NCBI RefSeq assembly: GCF_003634315.1
Contig: NZ_RBXL01000001.1
Location: 2,398,501-2,462,500 of the forward strand
Length of the DNA stretch: 64,000 nucleotides
Reading direction: 5' to 3'
Source: Thiocapsa rosea
GTDB taxonomy: Bacteria; Pseudomonadota; Gammaproteobacteria; Chromatiales; Chromatiaceae
The notes below the pieces were generated by a model. It did no database searches. It was given only the letters and a program-made list of their open reading frames with translations, and was not told the DNA's origin. This document shows, in pieces, positions 18,379 through 26,421 of the stretch (position 1 is the first letter of the stretch; every line of letters starts with the position of its first letter). The translations under genes and the position numbers were made by a program.

Positions 18379-19066
18379 GTCAGGGCAAAGACCTCGGGCC
18401 GTGTCGAAAGCGGTCGCAGTGGGGAAGCATGTTACGGGGCCGGCCGGCGGCTTGACCATCCTGGAGCGTCTCGACCTGGAGATCCAGGCCGGCGAGGCGG
18501 TTGCCATCCTCGGTGCCTCCGGATCCGGCAAGTCCACACTATTGGGGCTCTTGGCCGGTCTCGACAGTGCCACCTCGGGCGAGGTGTGGCTGTGCGGCCA
18601 GCGCGTCGACGATCTCGACGAGGACGGGCGCGCGGCCCTGCGCAGCGGTCGGGTCGGCTTCGTCTTCCAGAACTTTCAGCTCCTGCCGACCCTGACCGCG
18701 CGCGAGAACGTGCTGCTTCCGCTCGAGCTGACCGGGACGCGCGATGCCGCGCGCCGCGCCGACGAGGCACTGGATCGGGTCGGTCTGACCCCGCGTGCCC
18801 GACACTATCCGCGCCAGCTCTCGGGCGGAGAACAGCAGCGTGTGGCCATTGCCCGCGCCTACGCCCCGCGTCCCGAGGTGCTGTTCGCCGACGAGCCGAC
18901 CGGCAACCTCGACCAAGTCACCGGTGAGCACATCATCGATCTCCTGTTGGAGCTGCGCAGCGACGCCGGTGCGGCTCTGGTGCTGGTCACCCATGACGCG
19001 CGTCTCGCCGAGCGCTGCGATCGGCGTCTGCACATGGCGGCCGGCCACTTGGAGCAAGGCGCGTGA
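18377..19066 (+). CDS. ybbA: ABC transporter ATP-binding protein YbbA
   Basis: A 229-residue LolD/MacB-type ATPase. Walker A is GASGSGKST, the Q-loop lies in FVFQNFQLLP, the signature is LSGGEQQR, Walker B is VLFADEPTGNLD and the H-loop His is in LVTHDAR. It pairs with the large permease YbbP, whose GTG start overlaps the ybbA stop by 4 bp. In E. coli ybbAP are also divergent from tesA. Cargo is unknown; MacB-like systems act on lipoproteins or hydrophobic substrates rather than by classic import. ATG at 18377 overlaps the tesA start on the other strand. Confidence 0.9.
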   Translation: MSGQRPRAVSKAVAVGKHVTGPAGGLTILERLDLEIQAGEAVAILGASGSGKSTLLGLLAGLDSATSGEVWLCGQRVDDLDEDGRAALRSGRVGFVFQNFQLLPTLTARENVLLPLELTGTRDAARRADEALDRVGLTPRARHYPRQLSGGEQQRVAIARAYAPRPEVLFADEPTGNLDQVTGEHIIDLLLELRSDAGAALVLVTHDARLAERCDRRLHMAAGHLEQGA

Positions 19067-21552
19067 AGACCTGGCGCATCACCCTGCGACTGCTCGGTCA
19101 GGACTGGCGCAGCGGCGAACTCTATCTGCTCGCCTCGGCCCTGATCCTGACCGTTGCTGCCATCACGGCGGTGGGCTTCTTCACTGATCGTGTCGAAAGC
19201 GCCATGGCCCGTCAAGGCGGGGAGCTGATTGCGGCGGATCTCGCCCTGGAGTCGGCCACACCGCTGTCGACCGAATACCGTGAGCAGGCGGAGCGTATGG
19301 GACTCGCTACCGCCGGGATCATCGAGTTTCGCAGTGTCGTGACGGGCGATGACGGTCCGCAGCTCGTCCAGGTGAAGGCTGTCGATACCGCCTATCCGTT
19401 GCGCGGAAAATTAAGCGTCCGCGATGCCTCCGACGCGCCGGTTCGCGAGGTCGAGACGGGTCCGCCGCCCGGCGAGGTCTGGGTCGAGTCGCGGCTCTTG
19501 CCCTTGCTCGGTGCGGCGCTCGGCGACGAGGTCGGTCTCGGCGAATCGCGTCCGCGCATGGGCGCCATCCTGAGCAACGAGCCGGACCGCGGCGGTGCAC
19601 TCTTCGCTCTGGCCCCGCGGGTCATGCTGAGCCAGTCGGACCTCGCGGCCACCGGCCTGATCACCGAGGCGAGCCGGGCCGAGCATCGCCTCTTGGTCGC
19701 CGGGGACGCTGCGGCCGTCGAGCGGTTCAAGCGGGCCGTCAAGCCGGTTCTGCCGGTCAACGTCGATCTGATCGACGGCAGCACCGCCCGGCCGGAGTTC
19801 GAGTCCGCGGTCGATCGCGCGTCGCGTTTCCTGCATCTCGCCACACTCGTCACCCTGCTGGTCGCCGGAGCGGCCATCGCGTTGGCCAGCCGTCGCTTCG
19901 TCGAGCGCCAGACCGACGCCGTCGCCGTGATGCGCTGTCTGGGGGCACCCAATCACCTGCTGATGCGGGTCTTCATGATGCGACTGGTGCTCTTCGGTCT
20001 GATCGCCAGCCTAGTCGGCTGTCTGCTCGGGTGGCTGGGACAGCTCGGGCTAATGAGCCTGCTGTCGGACTGGTTCGCGATGGATCTCCCGACGCCTTCC
20101 CTTGCACCGGTCGTCGTCGGCGTGGCAACGGGCCTGGTCGCGCTCTTGGGTTTTGCGCTCCCGCCCCTGTTCCAATTGGCGCAGGTCTCGCCCTTGCGTG
20201 CGCTGCGTCGCGACCTGGGTGCTCCGCGCGGCTCGGCCATCCTGACGGTGGTCGGTGCCGCGTCGGCCCTCGCCCTCCTGATCGTCTGGCAAGCGGATGA
20301 TTTCCAGCTTGCTTGGAAGCTGATGGCCGGCGTCCTCGGCGCGGTGGCGAGCCTGGTCATCACGGTCCTCGTGCTGGTGTGGCTCGCAGGCGGACTCGCC
20401 GGGCGCGCCCGTGGGGTCTGGCGACTTGGGCTCGCGGCCTTGGCGCGACGACCCTCCGCAGCGGTCCTGCAGATCTCCGGCCTGGGGCTCGGGATCCTGG
20501 CCTTGCTGCTGCTCGCCGTGGTGCGCGTCGATCTGCTCGCGGCCTGGCAGGAGACGCTGCCCGAGGGCGCGCCGAACCACTTTCTGATCAACATCCAGCC
20601 ACAGGATGTCGAGCCGCTGGGGCTGTTCCTGCGCGAGGCGGGGTTGGGCGAGTCGGCCATCTACCCGATGATCCGCGGCCGACTGGTGCGGATCAACGAT
20701 CGCACGGTCGTTCCGTCCGACTTCGAGAATCCGCGGGCCGAACAGCTCGCTTCGCGCGAGTTCAACCTGAGTCAGGGCGCCGACCTTCAATCCGACAACC
20801 GCATCGTCGCCGGCGCCTGGTGGCCCGACGCGGATGCGCCCCCGGAGTTCTCGGTGGAGGAGGGCATCGCCGAGACGCTCGGCATCGCCTTGGGCGACGA
20901 GATCGCCTTCCTGGTGTCAGGGCGCGAGGTGAGTGCGCCCGTGACCAGCCTGCGCGAGGTCCAGTGGGACAGCTTCAACGTCAACTTCTTCGTCATCTCC
21001 TCGCCCGCGCTCCTCGGGTCCGAGCCTGCGACCTACATCACCAGCTTCTATCTGCCCGAGGAGCGCGAGACGGTGGTCCCGGCGCTGGTGAAGGGCTTCC
21101 CGAGCGTGACCCTGCTCGACGTCGACGCCTTGCTCACGCAGGTCCGTCAGGTCGTCGACCGCGGCGTGATGGCTGTGGAATATGTCTTCCTCTTCACGCT
21201 CGCGGCCGGGATCCTGGTCATGTACGCCGGCATCCAAGCCAGCCTGGAAGAGCGCCGACTCGAGCACGGCATCCTGCGCACACTGGGCACCGGGCGCCGG
21301 GCACTGCTGACCAGTCTGGCCGTGGAGTTCACCGCAGCCGGCATCCTGGCCGGCGCGCTCGCGTCCGTCTTCGCCCAGTTGACCGGCTGGCTGCTGGCCG
21401 AGCAGCTTTTCGGCCTGACCTTCAGCTTCAACCCGACGCTCTGGCTGATCGGGGTCTTCGGCTCCGGGGCATTGATCGGAATCGCCGGGACACTGGCGAC
21501 CTATCCGCTGCTGATTCGCCCGCCGCTGCAGACGTTGCGGCAGGCGGGTTAA
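19063..21552 (+). CDS. ybbP: ABC transporter permease YbbP, FtsX-like
   Basis: An 829-residue permease with two FtsX-type cores. A first helix (about residues 21-42) is followed by a periplasmic domain, then three helices (about 262-390). A central pair of helices and a second periplasmic domain precede a final FtsX core ending LATYPLLIRPPLQTLRQAG. The layout matches E. coli YbbP. GTG start at 19063 overlaps ybbA (GTGA), indicating translational coupling. The TAA stop (21550-21552) lies inside the first bases of the following intergenic repeat. Confidence 0.92.
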   Translation: MKTWRITLRLLGQDWRSGELYLLASALILTVAAITAVGFFTDRVESAMARQGGELIAADLALESATPLSTEYREQAERMGLATAGIIEFRSVVTGDDGPQLVQVKAVDTAYPLRGKLSVRDASDAPVREVETGPPPGEVWVESRLLPLLGAALGDEVGLGESRPRMGAILSNEPDRGGALFALAPRVMLSQSDLAATGLITEASRAEHRLLVAGDAAAVERFKRAVKPVLPVNVDLIDGSTARPEFESAVDRASRFLHLATLVTLLVAGAAIALASRRFVERQTDAVAVMRCLGAPNHLLMRVFMMRLVLFGLIASLVGCLLGWLGQLGLMSLLSDWFAMDLPTPSLAPVVVGVATGLVALLGFALPPLFQLAQVSPLRALRRDLGAPRGSAILTVVGAASALALLIVWQADDFQLAWKLMAGVLGAVASLVITVLVLVWLAGGLAGRARGVWRLGLAALARRPSAAVLQISGLGLGILALLLLAVVRVDLLAAWQETLPEGAPNHFLINIQPQDVEPLGLFLREAGLGESAIYPMIRGRLVRINDRTVVPSDFENPRAEQLASREFNLSQGADLQSDNRIVAGAWWPDADAPPEFSVEEGIAETLGIALGDEIAFLVSGREVSAPVTSLREVQWDSFNVNFFVISSPALLGSEPATYITSFYLPEERETVVPALVKGFPSVTLLDVDALLTQVRQVVDRGVMAVEYVFLFTLAAGILVMYAGIQASLEERRLEHGILRTLGTGRRALLTSLAVEFTAAGILAGALASVFAQLTGWLLAEQLFGLTFSFNPTLWLIGVFGSGALIGIAGTLATYPLLIRPPLQTLRQAG

Positions 21553-21739
21553 ACCGCGTCCAGAGCGAGATGCGTAATTTTCAGGTTGTGTTCAGCGTCG
21601 AGGGCTTCCTCGATCTTGGCGAGGCGCGGTTTAAAATTTAATCTTTTTAATACCTTACCGCGCCAGATCCGACAGTCGTCGGAGCTGGCGCGGCCAAGCC
21701 AATCCAACAAATGACGCATAACACACCGGGCGCGGTTTC
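21549..21739 (-). repeat. Composite repeat A1-spacer-C, reverse orientation
   Basis: Module C (21549-21634, ends TTAAACCGCGTCC and GGCGCGGTTTAA), a 20-21-nt AT-rich spacer, and module A1 in reverse (21655-21739) containing the paired arms CGCCAGATCCGAC and GTCGGAGCTGGCG. Read on the minus strand the order is A1, spacer, C, the same order as the other composites. The left end provides the ybbP stop codon. The rest of the gap up to 21922 shows no gene. Confidence 0.85.
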
Positions 21740-21922
21740 AGTGTCGGCGGGCAGTCCCCGTCGCGTGCACTATTCCCGACGGACGGCGTTGGTTTCTTTT
21801 TGCTTTCGTCTACGCTTTTAGTGTGGTAAGGCTCAGGCCGTTCCTTTTTGTACGGTACGGCTCGGGCCGTTCCTAGTAGCGCGAATCGAAACAGAGGATC
21901 AATACAGAGAGGAGCCGCATCC

Positions 21923-22279
21923 ATGTCACAGAATGTCTTGCTGCCGGCGGCATTTGCCGTCACCCTGATCACGGCCCCGACCCTCGCTTGGTCGACGGAT
22001 CGCCCCGAGCTGCAGGGCGAGCAATTGTTCACCTACCATGGTTGTGTGAACTGTCACGGCGCTTCAGGGAAGGATCCCAGCAGTAAGCTGGTCCCCAAGA
22101 TCGGTGGCTTGGAGGCGGACGATATCCTGGCCAAGGCCCAGAAGATCCTGCGTGGCGAGGGTGAATCCGAGGAGGCGAAGCTGATGCATTCGGCCGTTGC
22201 CTACAGTCAGTCCTGCGACGCACCGCCGACCCAGCCCGAGCTCCAAAAGATCGCGACCTGGCTGGCGCTTCAGAAGTGA
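21923..22279 (+). CDS. Monohaem c-type cytochrome
   Basis: A 118-residue exported cytochrome c. A signal peptide (about residues 1-23) is followed by a CVNCH haem-binding motif (Cys41, Cys44, His45). A likely distal Met lies in EAKLMHSAVAY, and two further cysteines do not form a second haem site. It is a class I small periplasmic electron carrier; partner enzymes are not in the window. ATG at 21923 follows the ribosome-binding sequence GAGAGGAG. It overlaps the next cytochrome gene by 4 bp (GTGA), so both are made together. It could serve sulfur or photosynthetic electron flow, which is inference from the organism type. Confidence 0.85.
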   Translation: MSQNVLLPAAFAVTLITAPTLAWSTDRPELQGEQLFTYHGCVNCHGASGKDPSSKLVPKIGGLEADDILAKAQKILRGEGESEEAKLMHSAVAYSQSCDAPPTQPELQKIATWLALQK

Positions 22280-22890
22280 CCCTCCGCGCAAGGTGCTCCG
22301 GACCCCGGTTGCGGGTTTGCCGCCTTGCATTTGCGATCGTGCTCTGCTGTTTCGGCGTGGGTGCGGTACTCGCCGCATCTGCCGAACGGCAGGCGTTGGC
22401 CGCGCACTGCAACGGTTGTCACGGCATGAACGGCGTCAGCGCCGGGCCTGCATCGCCAAGCTTTGCCGGCTTCGACCGCCAATTCCTGATCCGCGTCCTC
22501 CAAGAGTTTCGCAACGGCGAGCGTGTACCCACCATCATGGATCGCATCATGAAGGGCTACACCGCCGGACAGATCCGCCAGTTGGCCACCTACTATGCCG
22601 AGCAACCCTGGCGGAGTGCCGACGTGCTGTTGGATCCGGTGGCCGTCGCCGCCGGCAAACGTCTGCATGACGAGGCGTGCGCCGAGTGTCACGAGGAAGA
22701 GGGGCGATACCAGGACCGCGACACCCCGCGGATCGCCGGTCAGTGGCCGGACTATCTGGTGTTTCAACTCCTGACCTATCGCGACCGGCCCGATTCGATC
22801 CCGCAGCCGACCAAGATGCGCGAGGCATTGGTCGGCCTTGCGGATGCGGATCTGCAGGCGCTTGCTCAGTTTTACGCGGATCAACAGTAG
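22276..22890 (+). CDS. Dihaem cytochrome c, c4/FccA-like
   Basis: A 204-residue protein with a signal segment (about residues 16-34) and two haem motifs, CNGCH (Cys45-His49) and CAECH (Cys135-His139), in two tandem cytochrome domains. The first domain wording (NGVSAGPASPSFAGFDRQFL and TIMDRIMKGYTAGQI) resembles cytochrome c4 and the dihaem subunit of flavocytochrome c sulfide dehydrogenase. No flavoprotein subunit lies next to it, so calling it FccA would be too strong. GTG start is coupled to the previous cytochrome. Confidence 0.83.
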   Translation: MTLRARCSGPRLRVCRLAFAIVLCCFGVGAVLAASAERQALAAHCNGCHGMNGVSAGPASPSFAGFDRQFLIRVLQEFRNGERVPTIMDRIMKGYTAGQIRQLATYYAEQPWRSADVLLDPVAVAAGKRLHDEACAECHEEEGRYQDRDTPRIAGQWPDYLVFQLLTYRDRPDSIPQPTKMREALVGLADADLQALAQFYADQQ

Positions 22891-22987
22891 GCTGCAGGCG
22901 AGAGGTCTCCACTCGGTGTCTGCGCGGCTCGTCCCGTGCGGGCGCGCACCCCGCGGATCGTCGTCGAGCAGACACAAAAGAGCAGAC

Positions 22988-23018
22988 ACAAAAAAAGGCG
23001 GGTCACCCCGCCTTCTTT
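22988..23018 (-). terminator. Intrinsic terminator of the 65-residue protein gene
   Basis: A perfect 8-bp stem AAGGCGGG/CCCGCCTT (22995-23002 with 23007-23014) and 4-base loop. On the minus strand it is followed directly by a run of T. It lies 20 bp after the stop of the gene at 23036-23233. On the plus strand it is followed by TTCTTTG and may also stop the cytochrome transcript. Confidence 0.85.
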
Positions 23019-23035
23019 GTTCGCCCGAATCGGGT

Positions 23036-23233
23036 TCAGGCTTTTACCCAGTCCCCGAAGTTATCGGTATTCTTCTCTTCGCCGTCGCCGTAGCCGGCCT
23101 CGTACGCCTCCGTGAGGCGCTGCTCTTCGCGCTTCGGATTCTGGAGGAAACCGCATTGCCAGCCTTGGATGTACTCGTCGTCGACGCCGAGTTGTTCCAT
23201 CTTGGTGACAGCGTCGTAATAGAACTGGTTCAT
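23036..23233 (-). CDS. Small acidic protein of unknown function (65 residues)
   Basis: Starts MNQFYYDAVTKMEQLGVDDE and ends TDNFGDWVKA. It has many acidic and aromatic residues, one cysteine, no signal peptide and no membrane segment. ATG at 23233 follows GGAGAG at a good distance; the frame extends upstream but without sense. It has its own terminator, which supports a real, singly transcribed gene. I do not recognise a domain. The MNQF-YY-(D/E)xVTKME opening and the GWQxGFL centre may define a small lineage-restricted family. Confidence 0.7.
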   Translation of the reverse strand: MNQFYYDAVTKMEQLGVDDEYIQGWQCGFLQNPKREEQRLTEAYEAGYGDGEEKNTDNFGDWVKA

Positions 23234-23649
23234 GTCCGCTCTCCGGGCTCTTGTCGTTGAGGAAGGGTCGGCTTGGAAACGCCTTGCCTTCAAAAACCTT
23301 GATCTTATTGGCGACGTGGATTCGGGTGCGTCGACCCGGATCCTCGGGTCCTCTCTCGAGTCTCGTATGGAGCCTTGCCCGCACGATCCACATGGTCATG
23401 ATGGGGCGAGAAGGGCTATAAGAATACAGCGTTTTTCTTATGTGTGACAAGGCGATCGCGCACCCGACCGAGCACGCACTGCATCCTGTCCAGGTGTTGC
23501 CTTGTGAAGGCGAGTGCTAAAACCCACTCTCATCACAACCCCATTGAGGTATCAACCGGATATCGGACCGCCTTCGGTCCGGGGTCCGCAGATGAGGCCC
23601 CGATGTCTCGGGACCCTCCTGATCAGAACGAAGAGGAAGACGACTCGCT
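23234..23649. other. Gene-free stretch upstream of the MoxR gene
   Basis: No credible reading frame. Small palindromes are visible, for instance GGACCGCCTTCGGTCC at about 23567-23582. A purine-rich GAAGAGGAAGA just before 23650 is the likely ribosome-binding region of the MoxR gene. Promoters for the two divergent genes must lie here but I cannot place them with confidence. Confidence 0.5.
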
Positions 23650-24693
23650 ATGCGTCCAGCCCAGTTGCTCCGCGTCCTCGAACGCGAGTTTTCGAGTACA
23701 GCGGAAGGCCACCATACCCCCGTCATGCTCTGGGGCCCTCCGGGGGTCGGAAAGTCGCAGATGGTGGCTCAGATCGCCGAGCGTCACCGGGTGCCCATGA
23801 TCGATATCCGTCTGTCGCAGATGGAGCCGAGCGATCTGCGCGGCATCCCCTTCCGCGCCGGGGAGCTGGTGGAGTGGGCGATCCCCGCCATCCTGCCGGA
23901 TGCCGCGCGTCATGGGCCGGCCGGGGTCCTCTTTCTCGACGAAATCACCTCGGCGCCTCCGGCGGTCTCTGCGGCGGCCTATCAGCTCATCCTGGATCGG
24001 CGGCTCGGCGAGTACCGCGTTCCCGAGCGGTGGGCGATCTTCGCGGCCGGCAATCGCCAGGGCGACCGGGGCGTGACCTACAGCATGCCCGCACCCTTGG
24101 CCAATCGCTTCTCGCACTTCGAGGTCGAGACCCATCTCGATGACTGGGTCGCCTGGGCCTATGCGCAGGGCATCGACGAGCGCGTGATCGGCTTCCTGCG
24201 GTTCCGCCCGGAGCTGCTGTTCGATTTCGACCCGGCACATAACCCGGTCGCCTTCCCCTCGCCGCGCTCCTGGGAGTTTGCGCATCGCTGTCTGAAGAAG
24301 TTCGAGGACATTCCGGAGCTGCTGCAGGGCACCTTGCAGGGGTGTGTCGGGCCGGCGGCGGGGATCGAGGTCGCGGCCTTCGTCGACAGCCTGGACCAAA
24401 TGCCCGATCTGGATGCCATCCTGGCAGGCGAGGTGGTGCCCGTGCCGCGCGAGATCGACCTTCAATACGCGGTCGCTGCCGCCCTGGTCGGCCGCGCCAT
24501 CCGCGCGCAGGGGGAGCCGGACAAGGACCGGGTGATCGGCAACATCCTCGCGTACGCGGGTCGTTTTCCGCAGCGCGAGATGGGTGTCATGCTGGTGTCG
24601 GATCTGCATCGCGCGGTCGGCAACAGCCTCTTCGAGGTGCCGGCCTTCGCCGATTGGGCCGCGGTTGTCGCCGATGTGATGCTCTATGAGTAG
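23650..24693 (+). CDS. MoxR-family AAA+ ATPase
   Basis: A 347-residue AAA+ protein with Walker A GPPGVGKS (residues 29-36), Walker B VLFLDEI (about 92-98), a sensor-1 Asn in AAGNRQ, and an arginine finger region PAPLANRFSHF. MoxR ATPases act as chaperones that insert cofactors or assemble complexes together with VWA-domain partners. The following gene is such a partner, overlapping by 8 bp. The target complex is unknown. No genes for methanol dehydrogenase or Rubisco activation are nearby. Confidence 0.9.
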   Translation: MRPAQLLRVLEREFSSTAEGHHTPVMLWGPPGVGKSQMVAQIAERHRVPMIDIRLSQMEPSDLRGIPFRAGELVEWAIPAILPDAARHGPAGVLFLDEITSAPPAVSAAAYQLILDRRLGEYRVPERWAIFAAGNRQGDRGVTYSMPAPLANRFSHFEVETHLDDWVAWAYAQGIDERVIGFLRFRPELLFDFDPAHNPVAFPSPRSWEFAHRCLKKFEDIPELLQGTLQGCVGPAAGIEVAAFVDSLDQMPDLDAILAGEVVPVPREIDLQYAVAAALVGRAIRAQGEPDKDRVIGNILAYAGRFPQREMGVMLVSDLHRAVGNSLFEVPAFADWAAVVADVMLYE

Positions 24694-25999
24694 CGACGTC
24701 GGCAGTCCGGGCGGCGCAGGCGCAGCCGATGCCGAACGGCGTGCGATCGAGACCAAGCTCGCGGCGGCCCGCACGCGCTTGATCCTGGACAAGCCCTTTC
24801 TCGGGGCCTTGGTGCTTCGCCTGCCCATGCATGCATCGAACCCCGAGTGGTGCCCGACCACGGCCACCGATGCGCGCGCCTTCTACTACAACCCCGAATA
24901 CATCGCGAGCCTGAGCCTGGACCAGACCCAGTTCATGCTCGCGCACGAGGCCCTGCATTGCGCGCTGTCGCATTTCGCACGGCGACAGCATCGCGTGAAG
25001 CACAAGTGGGATCTCGCCTGCGATTACGCCATCAACCCGCTCTTGATCGGCGAGGGTCTGAAGCCCCCGCCGAACGCCTTGGCGATGCCGGCCTACAAGG
25101 GCATGACCGCCGAGGAGATCTATCCGCTCATCGACGACAACGATGCGTCCGAGACCCTGGATACGCACGCCTACGACCGCGACAACCAACAGGGCGGCAG
25201 CCGGTCCGGCACGAGCGAGAAGGACCTCGATCGCCAGCACAAGCAGACGCAATCGCAGCAGGGCGAGTCCGATGCAGAGCAAGGGGCGACACGCTCGGCG
25301 CAACCGGGCCAAGCCGACGGGGCCGACGGCGGCCCCGGCCAACCCGAGCCCGAACCCCTGACCCCGGACGAGCAGGAAACCCTCTCGGTCCAGTGGCAGC
25401 AGCGTCTCGCCGGGGCGGCTCAACAGGCGCAGCAGGCCGGCAAGCTCGGCGGCGAGATGGCCCGCATCATCGACCATCTCCTGCAGCCGCGCCTGCCCTG
25501 GCGGATGCTGCTGGCGCGCTACATGACGGCCGTCTCGCGAGAGGACTACAGCTATGCGCGCCCCTCGCGTCGCGCAGGCGACTTCATCATGCCGAGCCTG
25601 CGCAGTCATCAGACGGATGTGGTGGTCGCCGTCGATACCTCGGGTTCGATCAAGGCGGCTGAGCTGGAGGAGTTTATCGGCGAGATCGACGCGCTCAAGG
25701 GCCAGGTGCGCGCACGCGTGACCCTCTTGCCCTGCGATGCGGCCTTGTGTGAAGGTGCACCCTTTCGGTTCGAGCCCTGGGAGGGCTTGCGGCTGCCCGA
25801 GGCGATCAACGGCGGCGGGGGTACGAGCTTCCGACCCGTCTTTCAGTGGATCGACCGCGAGGGCATCCGTCCGGACCTCCTGGTGTACTTCACCGATGCT
25901 CAAGGCGACTTTCCTCCGGTCGAGCCGGCGTTTCCGGTGATCTGGCTGGTGAAGGGGCAGGGAAAGGTGCCTTGGGGGCAGCGGATTCAGCTCAACTAA
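24686..25999 (+). CDS. VWA-like metallopeptidase-domain protein (DUF2201 type), MoxR partner
   Basis: A 437-residue protein. The N-terminal domain has a zinc-peptidase motif HEALH (residues 87-91). A low-complexity Gln/Gly/Asp/Pro-rich linker (about 150-235) leads to a C-terminal VWA-like domain with VAVDTSGSIKAAELEEF (a MIDAS-type DxSGS) and YFTDAQGDFP. This is the DUF2201 architecture that typically accompanies MoxR ATPases. ATG at 24686 overlaps the MoxR gene, implying coupled translation. Whether the HEALH site is catalytic is unknown. Confidence 0.88.
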   Translation: MSSDVGSPGGAGAADAERRAIETKLAAARTRLILDKPFLGALVLRLPMHASNPEWCPTTATDARAFYYNPEYIASLSLDQTQFMLAHEALHCALSHFARRQHRVKHKWDLACDYAINPLLIGEGLKPPPNALAMPAYKGMTAEEIYPLIDDNDASETLDTHAYDRDNQQGGSRSGTSEKDLDRQHKQTQSQQGESDAEQGATRSAQPGQADGADGGPGQPEPEPLTPDEQETLSVQWQQRLAGAAQQAQQAGKLGGEMARIIDHLLQPRLPWRMLLARYMTAVSREDYSYARPSRRAGDFIMPSLRSHQTDVVVAVDTSGSIKAAELEEFIGEIDALKGQVRARVTLLPCDAALCEGAPFRFEPWEGLRLPEAINGGGGTSFRPVFQWIDREGIRPDLLVYFTDAQGDFPPVEPAFPVIWLVKGQGKVPWGQRIQLN

Positions 26000-26001
26000 A
26001 A

Positions 26002-26087
26002 CTGAATCGCGTCCGGAGGGCTGTGGGTTGTTTCGAGTCGGTTTTTGCCATTGCAGGAATTAAGACCCTCGGAGCGACGCGATTCAG
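26002..26087 (-). repeat. Diverged module C (solo copy)
   Basis: An 86-bp element with ends CTGAATCGCGTCC and GACGCGATTCAG. Its ends carry matching changes (AAACCGCG to GAATCGCG on the left, CGCGGTTT to CGCGATTC on the right), so base pairing of the ends is kept although the sequence has drifted. It follows the VWA-protein gene directly. Confidence 0.7.
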
Positions 26088-26225
26088 GAGATTTCTCTCC
26101 CCAAGAAGCGCCTCCGCCACGAAGCTCGCGGATCGCGGATCGCGAAGAATGGAGGTCGTCGCAGCCGGCGAGGGGTTCGCCCGGCGTGCGATTCGAGGAA
26201 CTACGAGGTGTGCAATGCGTCTCAC

Positions 26226-26419
26226 CTAAAGCGCCTCCAGAGTGAGATGCTAACTTTCGAGTGAGTTCGACGTTTGTTAATCCATGACCCTTAGCGGGGG
26301 GCGCGATTCAGAAGTTTATATTTTTTAATATCTTAAACCGCGCCGGCTCCAACGGTCGTCAAGTCTGCCGGGGCCGATCCCATCCAAAAACATCACATAC
26401 CGCACCGGGCGCGGTTTAA
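26226..26419 (-). repeat. Composite repeat A2-spacer-B, reverse orientation
   Basis: Read on the minus strand: A2 module (26419-26333), AT-rich spacer with AAAAAATAT, then a B module (26312-26226) that contains ACTCACTCGAAAGTTAG. The B copy has several substitutions at both ends; the A2 copy is well kept. The region 26000-26421 between the VWA protein and the protease holds only this composite, the module at 26002 and unassigned sequence. Confidence 0.85.
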
Positions 26420-26421
26420 CC

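Noticed and set aside
22276-22890. Calling the dihaem cytochrome FccA and the pair flavocytochrome c sulfide dehydrogenase
   Set aside because: No FccB flavoprotein is adjacent and cytochrome c4-type proteins share the same motifs.
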